9,576 bases of DNA from Methanosarcinales archaeon (GTDB taxonomy: Archaea; Halobacteriota; Methanosarcinia; Methanosarcinales; Methanogasteraceae): the NCBI GenBank assembly GCA_030672345.1, contig DAOVGO010000141.1, positions 1 through 9,576 of the forward strand, written 5' to 3'. Positions 1-5,855 of this stretch are shown here, one piece after another. How positions within the stretch are numbered: position 1 is the stretch's first letter; each line of letters starts with the position of its first letter. The notes beneath the pieces were generated by a model that saw nothing but the letters and a program-made list of their open reading frames with translations, made no database searches and had not been told where the DNA came from. The position numbers were made by a program, and so were the translations under genes.

Positions 1-46
1 GCTCATAAAATTCCTTTCCGCGCTCGAATGCTTCTTCTCCGTTCAT
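1..46 (-). CDS. 5' end of an unidentified reading frame, cut by the left edge
   Basis: Fifteen codons are visible, reading MNGEEAFERGKEFYE and then leaving the window. The ATG overlaps the stop of the TrpB-like fragment in an ATGA arrangement, which normally points to translational coupling within an operon. The visible residues form a charged, probably helical stretch. They also resemble the helix that follows the N-terminal signature of TrpB (E. coli TrpB has LEEAF at that point). This may therefore be the frame-shifted continuation of trpB rather than an independent gene. Too little is visible to decide. Confidence 0.35.
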   Translation of the reverse strand, partial: MNGEEAFERGKEFYE

Positions 47-180
47 GCTTCAAACCTTATTACAACGGAATTGCCCTTCCCAGCACCCAAATCCCCGGCG
101 GCAAACTCCTCTATCGCGGGCATCAGGGTCTCAGGGATGAACTGCCCTCCGTATATTCCGAATATGGTTCTTTGGGTCAT
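43..180 (-). pseudogene. trpB: Truncated tryptophan synthase beta chain (TrpB) N-terminal fragment
   Basis: The frame encodes 45 residues and stops. Residues 7-25 read FGIYGGQFIPETLMPAIEE, which matches the family pattern FGxxGGQFxPETLMPALEE at the very start of TrpB, the PLP enzyme that condenses indole with serine. Intact TrpB has about 390-400 residues. Here the match ends after IEE, and a Gly-rich tail without TrpB character (FAAGDLGAGKGNSVVIRFEA) leads to TGA. A frame resembling the next TrpB helix resumes in another phase about 68 bases on. What is seen is a TrpB start followed by a break. The inference is an insertion or rearrangement that inactivated the gene, unless the left flank shows a separate gene. 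No SD precedes the ATG at 180. Confidence 0.55.
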
Positions 181-264
181 TTTAAGAATCGATGACTTTT
201 GTAATACCGTTTGAATCGATCATATCTTTAACATTTTCGCAAGAACACCCGCATAACCGTATAA

Positions 265-837
265 TCAAGTCTTTGATCGTGCCCCCGCACCAAACTCCTC
301 CAACCATCGATTAACCTTCTCCCCTACCCTTTCGCTCTGATTTCTAAGCTCATCCTCCACGATCTTCATATCAATCCTCTCATAAATCCTCTTTGCATCC
401 CCTATGGCATCGGTTCCATAATCATCCATGGAATGGCATGCCTTTAAGATGAACAGATCCTCGAGCGCTGGAATCCAGACACTCATATTCTGTATCTTCT
501 CCTCAATAAGCCTTGAAAAGACCGATTGAGTCAGCAAAACTTCGCCTACCTTCCCATAAGAGATGTCAACATAAAGATCCCGCTCAAAATCTATAAACCG
601 CCATACTCTCGCCCCCCTTCTCGGTTCATACCCCATCTTCGAGAGCGCATCCGCAAACCAGAAACACTCGCCTTGTGTCGGAAAAACAAAATCGAGGTCC
701 TTTGTGGATCGTTTCAGCCCATGATAGACCAGTGCAGTACCGCCGATCACAATTATTCTCGGGCGATCCTGCAGGTGCCTCTCCACGATCATGAGCACTT
801 CTCGTATCTCCTGCCAGCTCCTAAATCTCAATTTCAT
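265..837 (-). CDS. Nucleotidyltransferase-fold protein (DUF6036/AbiEii-like)
   Basis: The 190-residue protein has the pol-beta-type nucleotidyltransferase signature: G32-G33 in VIGGTALVYHG, then K46-D-L-D49 (RSTKDLDFVF) with the two metal-binding aspartates, and a likely third carboxylate at D91 (LYVDIS). Residues 123-152 (PALEDLFILKA, then acidic residues and DAKRIYER) match the helical tail common in DUF6036/AbiEii-like proteins. Such proteins transfer a nucleotide to RNA or protein, often within toxin-antitoxin modules; the substrate here is unknown. I chose the ATG at 837 because the frame upstream of it (to 936) lies inside the neighbouring gene and adds residues without family character. 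That start overlaps the end of the 159-aa gene by 17 nt, so coupled translation is likely. The fold is fairly secure, the function is not. Confidence 0.72.
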   Translation of the reverse strand: MKLRFRSWQEIREVLMIVERHLQDRPRIIVIGGTALVYHGLKRSTKDLDFVFPTQGECFWFADALSKMGYEPRRGARVWRFIDFERDLYVDISYGKVGEVLLTQSVFSRLIEEKIQNMSVWIPALEDLFILKACHSMDDYGTDAIGDAKRIYERIDMKIVEDELRNQSERVGEKVNRWLEEFGAGARSKT

Positions 838-1300
838 CACCAAAGTATCTCTTGAGTTCAGTGCCGTGAGCTGGTAGTAGATGGTAATCCCGGTAGATCT
901 TGTAAAAGTCATCGAATGTGAATGCAATCCGGACATTCCATCTCTTCTCGATATCTTCGAGAAAACTTCTTTTTATGTGCCTTCTAAACTCGCTGTACGG
1001 AAAGATGGGGTCTTCGAGTACCGCCTCCGCTGTATTCACGCTGCTGTGTCCAGCCAGCACCACTTCAAACTCATCTTTGCGCTCCATGCAATTCGCGATC
1101 TCGATCAGCGCAAGAATCTCAGATAATACGCCATCACCAATCGCCATCTCAACCAATCTCTCGAAATCGACACGTTCGTTCATCAAAAGCGTTGGAATAT
1201 CCATTATCTCATCCTTGTCTCTCGATTGCAGCCTCTCGATGACCCCTCTTTCGATGGACTGCCTGCCGTGTACGGAGTTGCTGCTGGTTTCTGGAGTCAT
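821..1300 (-). CDS. Hypothetical protein, partner of the nucleotidyltransferase
   Basis: I do not recognise this 159-residue protein. It is soluble and rich in Glu, Arg, Ile and Leu, with no signal peptide, membrane segment or clear metal site. Residues 1-32 are polar and probably disordered. Residues 33-80 look helical (DFERLVEMAIGDGVLSEILALIEIANCMER), and the C-terminal half contains EFRRHIKRSFLEDIEKRWNVRIAF and an acidic end (DEIEI). Its stop lies 17 nt inside the nucleotidyltransferase gene, so the two are almost certainly co-expressed. A toxin-antitoxin-like pairing would fit, with this protein as antitoxin or adaptor, but that rests on layout only. The start is uncertain: the ATG at 1300 lacks an SD, whereas the internal ATG at 1204 follows AAGGATGAG by three bases and would remove the disordered tail. 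Confidence 0.6.
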   Translation of the reverse strand: MTPETSSNSVHGRQSIERGVIERLQSRDKDEIMDIPTLLMNERVDFERLVEMAIGDGVLSEILALIEIANCMERKDEFEVVLAGHSSVNTAEAVLEDPIFPYSEFRRHIKRSFLEDIEKRWNVRIAFTFDDFYKIYRDYHLLPAHGTELKRYFGDEIEI

Positions 1301-1406
1301 TATGCTGTGTGGTTTTTGTTTGTTTGGTGCTGGTGCTTAAGATTGTTGGCTACTTCATCCCAGATTTCCCACCGAAAAATTAGTGATCAACCATGCGAAA
1401 GGTAGG

Positions 1407-1449
1407 TTTAAAGCAAAAGCACGACCACAATATAATAGGGTGATTTTGA
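1407..1449 (+). promoter_or_regulatory. Likely promoter and Shine-Dalgarno site of the amino-sugar operon
   Basis: TTTAAA at 1407-1412, preceded by purines, is a plausible TATA box. Transcription would then start near 1433, leaving a leader of about 16 nt. GGGTGAT at 1438-1444 complements the archaeal 16S rRNA tail and sits five bases before a TTG codon. This SD fixes the TTG at 1450 as the start of the first operon gene. A second AT-rich stretch at 1429-1436 is too close to the start codon to serve as its TATA box. Confidence 0.5.
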
Positions 1450-2649
1450 TTGAAGGCGGTTATTCTTGCAGCAGGCGAAGGAATGCGGTGCAGACCACTG
1501 ACGCTCACGAGATCGAAGGTGATGCTCCGGATCGCGAACAAGCCGATGATTGAGTATGTGGTGCGGTCGCTCTCAGAGAGCGGCATCACAGAGATACTCA
1601 TGGTCGTGGGGTATGCAAAAGAGCGCATCATGAATTATTTTGGCAACGGAAAGGATTTTGATGTGCATATCGAATATGCGGAGCAGAAACAGCAGCTTGG
1701 CACAGCTCACGCCATAAAACAGGCAAAGGATTCTGTGGGGGACGAGTTTCTCGTGTTAAACGGAGATAATCTTGTCAGCGCAGATACGATTGCGGATATC
1801 ACGAAGAGACACACCGGAGGCACGTCGATCCTGACAACGTCCCGAATGGATACATCAGGGTATGCGCTGGTGATTGAGAGTGGCGGGGTGGTTAAGGAGA
1901 TTGTTGAGGGGGAGAGACTGAAGAATATCCACAATATCAACACAGGCATCTACATCTTTGATCGGACGATCTTTGATGCGATCGAGGAGACTCTGCAGGC
2001 AGATGTCAGCGAATTCGGGATCACTGACTCGATACAGCGGATGATCGATGCAGGCTACACGGTACACGCGTACCGGACAGACCACACATGGACCGATGTG
2101 ATCCATTCATGGAACCTGCTCGATGTGAATGCGATGATCCTTGAAGGAGTCCCTGATTCGGTGTATATGCTGGCAGACAGCAGAGTCAATAATCGCGTGG
2201 TTGTAGGCAGGGATTCGGAGATCGGCGAGAACTCCTATGTCAAGGGTCCTGTCATGATCGGGAGAAACTGCGACATCGGTCCGAATGTGGTCATCGCCCC
2301 GTCAACGAGCATCGGCGACAACGTCACGATCGAGCCGTTCACCTACATCAGGAACAGCGTGATCTTTGATGACGTGCACATCGGTTCGCACAGCACCATA
2401 AAGAACACAATCATCGGAGAGAACAATATCATTGACAGCCATTTCGTTGTAGAGAGCAGAAAGAGTCTGGCAGTGGAACTGAACAGGAAACTGTACCATG
2501 CAGACGAACTCGGCACCGTGATCGGGGATGCCAACACCATCGGATGTAATGTCTCGGTAACCGCGGGTGCGCTGATCGGGATCGTGTGCAGGATCGGGGC
2601 CGGTACCGTTGTAAGAAAGCAGATACCAAGTCATGCGCTGGTGGTATAG
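1450..2649 (+). CDS. Divergent GlmU-like sugar-1-phosphate nucleotidylyltransferase / acetyltransferase-fold protein
   Basis: The 399-residue protein has an N-terminal nucleotidyltransferase domain (about 1-230) and a C-terminal left-handed beta-helix with hexapeptide repeats (about 245-395), as in archaeal GlmU. Conserved features are LAAGEG (6-11), LGTAHAI (83-89), NGD with the metal-binding Asp (104-106), NTGIY (164-168) and TWTD (213-216). Several expected residues differ. Position 12 is Met instead of Thr in the GTR loop, 22 is Ser instead of Pro before Lys23, and the EKP sugar/phosphate motif reads EGE (153-155). In the acetyltransferase site His314 is kept, but the paired Tyr is Ile317 and the NLRHDGK segment is absent. 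It may make a different nucleotide sugar, or regulate the true GlmU encoded 3.2 kb downstream. It starts at TTG with a good SD, and codes in the same direction as glmS-glmM-glmU. Confidence 0.8.
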   Translation: MKAVILAAGEGMRCRPLTLTRSKVMLRIANKPMIEYVVRSLSESGITEILMVVGYAKERIMNYFGNGKDFDVHIEYAEQKQQLGTAHAIKQAKDSVGDEFLVLNGDNLVSADTIADITKRHTGGTSILTTSRMDTSGYALVIESGGVVKEIVEGERLKNIHNINTGIYIFDRTIFDAIEETLQADVSEFGITDSIQRMIDAGYTVHAYRTDHTWTDVIHSWNLLDVNAMILEGVPDSVYMLADSRVNNRVVVGRDSEIGENSYVKGPVMIGRNCDIGPNVVIAPSTSIGDNVTIEPFTYIRNSVIFDDVHIGSHSTIKNTIIGENNIIDSHFVVESRKSLAVELNRKLYHADELGTVIGDANTIGCNVSVTAGALIGIVCRIGAGTVVRKQIPSHALVV

Positions 2650-2753
2650 ATGTGCGGCACAATTTTTTCTCCGAAAAAATTGAATGTTGTCCGGCGTTCC
2701 GCTACGCTCCAACCGGACTATCAGGGCATGATGGTGATCTGATATGTGCGGCA
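2650..2753 (+). repeat. 10-bp direct repeat flanking an 84-bp structured spacer at the glmS start
   Basis: ATGTGCGGCA occurs at 2650-2659, directly after the stop of the previous gene, and again at 2744-2753, where it is the beginning of glmS. The 84 bases between the copies hold two inverted repeats (2660-2682 and 2689-2718). They also carry the SD of glmS, GGTGATC at 2733-2739, four bases before its ATG. The upstream copy opens a 30-codon frame (MCGTIF..., stop at 2740-2742) that begins like GlmS but then diverges. The pattern resembles a small insertion with target-site duplication. It has no clear terminal inverted repeats, so a chance or slippage origin remains possible. Confidence 0.5.
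2660..2682 (+). repeat. Perfect 9-bp inverted repeat with T-run
   Basis: CAATTTTTT (2660-2668) and AAAAAATTG (2674-2682) are perfect inverse complements around a 5-base loop, CTCCG. The T-run on the plus strand could act as an archaeal U-rich termination or attenuation signal between the first operon gene and glmS. It could equally be part of an inserted repeat element. A second, weaker stem follows: GTCCGG 2689-2694 with CCGGAC 2713-2718. Confidence 0.55.
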
Positions 2754-4537
2754 TTGTTGGGTATCTGGGCGCATCCGAAGCCGTACCTGTTCTCTTTGAC
2801 CTCTTAAGGCGGCTTGAGTATCGCGGGTACGATTCTGCCGGCATCGCCATCCTGAACGGAAGTATCCTGACGTCCAAAGCAAAGGGGCGTGTCGATGACC
2901 TGATATCGATCACCCCTGAGATCGGGGGCTGCACCGGCATCGGTCACACCAGGTGGGCAACGCATGGAAAGCCGTCGTCTGAGAATGCACATCCACACTG
3001 CGACTGCAAGGATACCATTGCTGTGGTCCATAACGGGATCATCGAGAACTACATAGAACTCAAAGATAAGTTAATCGATTCAGGGCACGAATTCAGATCA
3101 GAAACAGACTCAGAGGTACTTCCGCACCTGATCGAGGAATGTTACGCGGGCAATCTCGAATCATCGGTACGAAATGCACTATCGATGGTTCGCGGATCGT
3201 ATGCGATCGCGGTGGTCAGCACCGGGGAGCCTGACAGGATCGTGATTGCACGGAAGGACAGCCCTCTTGTCGTCGGGCTTGGCAGCGACGGATATTTTGT
3301 CGCATCAGATGTTGCTGCAATCCTGAAACACACGAAAGACGTAATTTTCATGGACGATGGTGAGATCGGGGTGATAAATAAGGATGGAGTCAATGTCACG
3401 GATCTTGACGGTGTTTTTGTTGAAAAGAAGGTTGAAACGATAACATGGGATCCTGAGTCGGCAGAGAAGAGCGGATATGAGCATTTCATGTTAAAAGAGA
3501 TATTCGAACAGCCAGCCGTCATCAGGGAGACGTTTTCAGGGCGAATATCATCAGACGGAATCGACCTCGATGCTGCGCTGCCGAATGTGAGGAGGATCGT
3601 CATCATAGCATGTGGGACCTCGTACCATGCTGGACTCTTTGGGCGGTACGTGATCGAGCGGTTCGCCCGCATCCCGGTTGATGTCGAGATCGCGTCCGAG
3701 TTCAGGTACATCGATCCGATCATCGATTGCGGCGATCTCGTGATAGCGATCACGCAGTCAGGAGAGACCGCTGACACCCTTGCGGCGATCAGGGAGGCTG
3801 GATCAAGGGGCAGCCAGAAACTCGGGGTCGTCAATGTACTTGGCAGCAGCATAACAAGGGATTGCCCGTGCATATACACGAGAGCCGGACCCGAGATCGG
3901 GGTTGCTGCCACCAAGTCATTCACATCGCAACTTGCCGTGCTGCTGCTGATGGCAATCAGGCTCGGCAGAGAGCGGCGGATGATCTCGACAGCGGAGATG
4001 GATGATCTTGTCTCAGGACTGAGGCAGATGAGCGGCAATATCCAGCGCGTGTTAAACGATGCGCCCTTGATCAAAGAATGCGCCAAATTGTTCACGGATG
4101 CCGACCAGTTCATGTTCATGGGCAGGGGCGCAAACTACCCGGTTGCCCTCGAAGGCGCACTGAAATTAAAGGAGATCTCATACATCCCGGCAGAGGGGTT
4201 TGCCGCGGGCGAACTGAAGCACGGTCCACTGGCTCTGATCTATGACGGGATTCCTGTGGTTGCGATCGCCACAAAGGATGGTGTGCACGAAAAGATGCTC
4301 GGCAACATCAAGGAGGTGAAGGCGAGAGGTGCTACCGTTATCGGCATCGCAAACGAGAGCGACACCGAGATCGATAAATATGTGGATTATGTGCTCCGTG
4401 TGCCCGACGCGGATCCATGGATCGCACCGATACTATCTTCTGTCGTGCTCCAGTTATTCGCATACTATGTCGCATACCACAGAGGATGCGAGATCGACAA
4501 GCCGAGAAACCTTGCAAAGAGCGTTACAGTTGAGTGA
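2744..4537 (+). CDS. glmS: Glutamine-fructose-6-phosphate aminotransferase (isomerizing), GlmS
   Basis: GlmS converts fructose-6-phosphate and glutamine to glucosamine-6-phosphate, the entry step to UDP-GlcNAc, in the cytoplasm. At 597 residues it is full length (E. coli has 609). The class II glutaminase domain begins with the nucleophile Cys2 in MCGIVGYLG and contains RGYDSAGIA (27-35), TRWATHG (69-75) and HNGIIENY (96-103). The two SIS sugar-isomerase domains show ACGTSYHAG (289-297), TQSGETADT (337-345), GVAATKSFTSQ (386-396) and the EGALKLKEISYI-EGFAAGELKHGP block (470-495). The protein ends in the family tail LAKSVTVE. The start is fixed by Cys2 and by GGTGATC four bases upstream. Four bases separate it from glmM, so the two are in one transcript. 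Nothing in the sequence suggests loss of function. Confidence 0.97.
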   Translation: MCGIVGYLGASEAVPVLFDLLRRLEYRGYDSAGIAILNGSILTSKAKGRVDDLISITPEIGGCTGIGHTRWATHGKPSSENAHPHCDCKDTIAVVHNGIIENYIELKDKLIDSGHEFRSETDSEVLPHLIEECYAGNLESSVRNALSMVRGSYAIAVVSTGEPDRIVIARKDSPLVVGLGSDGYFVASDVAAILKHTKDVIFMDDGEIGVINKDGVNVTDLDGVFVEKKVETITWDPESAEKSGYEHFMLKEIFEQPAVIRETFSGRISSDGIDLDAALPNVRRIVIIACGTSYHAGLFGRYVIERFARIPVDVEIASEFRYIDPIIDCGDLVIAITQSGETADTLAAIREAGSRGSQKLGVVNVLGSSITRDCPCIYTRAGPEIGVAATKSFTSQLAVLLLMAIRLGRERRMISTAEMDDLVSGLRQMSGNIQRVLNDAPLIKECAKLFTDADQFMFMGRGANYPVALEGALKLKEISYIPAEGFAAGELKHGPLALIYDGIPVVAIATKDGVHEKMLGNIKEVKARGATVIGIANESDTEIDKYVDYVLRVPDADPWIAPILSSVVLQLFAYYVAYHRGCEIDKPRNLAKSVTVE

Positions 4538-4541
4538 TATC

Positions 4542-5855
4542 ATGAAATTCGGATCGAGCGGGATACGTGGAATCGTAAATACCGAGATCACATCTGAATC
4601 AGTATTATGCATCGGGCGGGCAGTGGGCTCTGAATACCATGATGTGGTGGTCGGCAGAGACCCGAGAACATCATCAGAGATGATCGAGTGCGCGGCAATA
4701 TCAGGGCTGCTCTCGATGGGTTGCCAGGTCACGCGTGTGGGCATGGTTGCGACGCCGACGCTTGCTTACGCGGCAAGGAACCATGACTGCGGTATCATGA
4801 TCACCGCGTCTCACAATCCGCCGGAATACGCCGGAATCAAGCTCTTCAACCCGGACGGGATGGCGTTTGATTCAGGGCAGCAGGAATCGATCGAACGATC
4901 AATCGATGGCTCTGATTTCAGGCTGACGTCATGGGACGGCATCCATCCGGTCAGGACGGACAAAAACGCTGTTTCTGACCACATTTCGATGATTCTCTCC
5001 GGTATCCGGATCGAGAAGCAGATGTTGGTGGTGGTGGACTGTGGGTGCGGTGCAGCCTCGCTGACAACGCCGTATCTGCTCAGAGAACTGGGCTGCGACG
5101 TGATCACGTTAAACAGCCAGCCCGACGGCTTTTTCCCGGGTCGCAGCTCTGAGCCCAAGGAAGAACATCTCGCGCCCCTGTGTTCGGTCGTGCGGGATGT
5201 ACATGCGGATATTGGGATCGCGCACGATGGCGATGCAGACCGGATGGTTGCGGTCGATGACACCGGGCGGTTTGTGAGCAACGATCGGCTCCTCGCATTC
5301 TTCGGGATGCGTGAAGCAGAGCGATCGATGGTCGTGCCAGTGGACACATCCATGCTCATCGATGCGGTGCTGCCCGGCGTTACGATAACCAGGACCCGTG
5401 TCGGAGACGTGTATGTTGCAGAGGCGATAAAGAGGATCGGGGCTGATTTTGGCGGCGAGGCGAGCGGAACATGGATATTTCCGAAAGTCTCGTACTGTCC
5501 GGACGGCATCTATGCCGCCGCCAGGCTCGTCGAGATGGTCAGCCAGGAAGAGGGACGATTCAGCGACCAGATCTCATCGCTACCTACATACGAGATAAAA
5601 CGTGGGACGCTGCCCCATCACGGCGGTATGGGCGGTATGGACACTATGAGCAGGATCGAGGAAGAACTGCGCACCGCTTTTGAGTTTTCGGATATAAACA
5701 CGCTTGATGGAGTCAGAATTGCGTTCGATGATGCGTGGGCGCTTGTCAGACCATCTGGCACCGAACCTCTGATCAGGATCACAGTCGAAGGCAAAACAAG
5801 GGATGAGGTCAAGCGGTTGTATCTGCAAATAGAAAAAATAATAAAGGAGTCCTAA
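4542..5855 (+). CDS. glmM: Phosphoglucosamine mutase, GlmM
   Basis: This alpha-D-phosphohexomutase should convert glucosamine-6-phosphate to glucosamine-1-phosphate. It has 437 residues, normal for the archaeal family. The start motif FGSSGIRG (3-10) follows the ATG directly. The phosphoserine is S90 in TASHNPP (88-94). The metal loop is DGDADR (229-234), the sugar-binding loop is GEASGTW (305-311), and the phosphate-binding loop is RPSGTEPLIR (403-412). The frame is open back to 4329, but that extension lies within glmS and has no family character. GTGAT just before the ATG, partly in the glmS stop, serves as SD. Archaeal members can also act on mannose or glucose phosphates; the place between glmS and glmU is the main reason to call it GlmM. 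The glmU ATG follows its stop without a gap. Confidence 0.93.
   Translation: MKFGSSGIRGIVNTEITSESVLCIGRAVGSEYHDVVVGRDPRTSSEMIECAAISGLLSMGCQVTRVGMVATPTLAYAARNHDCGIMITASHNPPEYAGIKLFNPDGMAFDSGQQESIERSIDGSDFRLTSWDGIHPVRTDKNAVSDHISMILSGIRIEKQMLVVVDCGCGAASLTTPYLLRELGCDVITLNSQPDGFFPGRSSEPKEEHLAPLCSVVRDVHADIGIAHDGDADRMVAVDDTGRFVSNDRLLAFFGMREAERSMVVPVDTSMLIDAVLPGVTITRTRVGDVYVAEAIKRIGADFGGEASGTWIFPKVSYCPDGIYAAARLVEMVSQEEGRFSDQISSLPTYEIKRGTLPHHGGMGGMDTMSRIEEELRTAFEFSDINTLDGVRIAFDDAWALVRPSGTEPLIRITVEGKTRDEVKRLYLQIEKIIKES
5846..5849 (+). promoter_or_regulatory. Shine-Dalgarno site of glmU inside the end of glmM
   Basis: AAAGGAG ends at 5849, six bases before the glmU ATG at 5856. The site lies within the last codons of glmM, so glmU can be translated efficiently although it abuts glmM with no spacer. 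Confidence 0.75.

Noticed and set aside
838..936. 33-residue N-terminal extension of the nucleotidyltransferase
   Set aside because: It lies inside the 159-aa gene, is Ser/Thr-rich without family similarity, and the ATG at 837 gives the usual distance of about 30 residues to the GG motif.
526..1340. Plus-strand frames at 526-855, 881-1126 and 918-1340
   Set aside because: They lie opposite the minus-strand nucleotidyltransferase pair, have no domain character, and the minus-strand frames carry recognisable motifs and the coupled overlap.
1429..1436. AT-rich stretch as TATA box for the first operon gene
   Set aside because: A start about 25 bases downstream would fall inside the gene; TTTAAA at 1407-1412 is better placed.
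2650..2743. glmS ribozyme upstream of glmS
   Set aside because: The spacer is too short for the roughly 150-nt conserved core, and I see none of its pseudoknot pattern; the ribozyme is known from Gram-positive bacteria.
2302..2940. 212-codon minus-strand frame across the first glmU-like gene and glmS
   Set aside because: Shadow frame opposite two well-supported genes; its composition is unlike a folded protein.
3142..4119. 325-codon minus-strand frame opposite glmS
   Set aside because: Long because of the base composition of glmS; Ser/Ile/Pro-rich translation with no domain.
4329..4541. 71-residue extension at the start of GlmM
   Set aside because: It overlaps the end of glmS and has no similarity to the mutase family, whose proteins begin with FGSSGIRG-like sequence right after the Met at 4542.
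4811..5509. 232-codon minus-strand frame opposite glmM
   Set aside because: Shadow of glmM; no motif and no SD.
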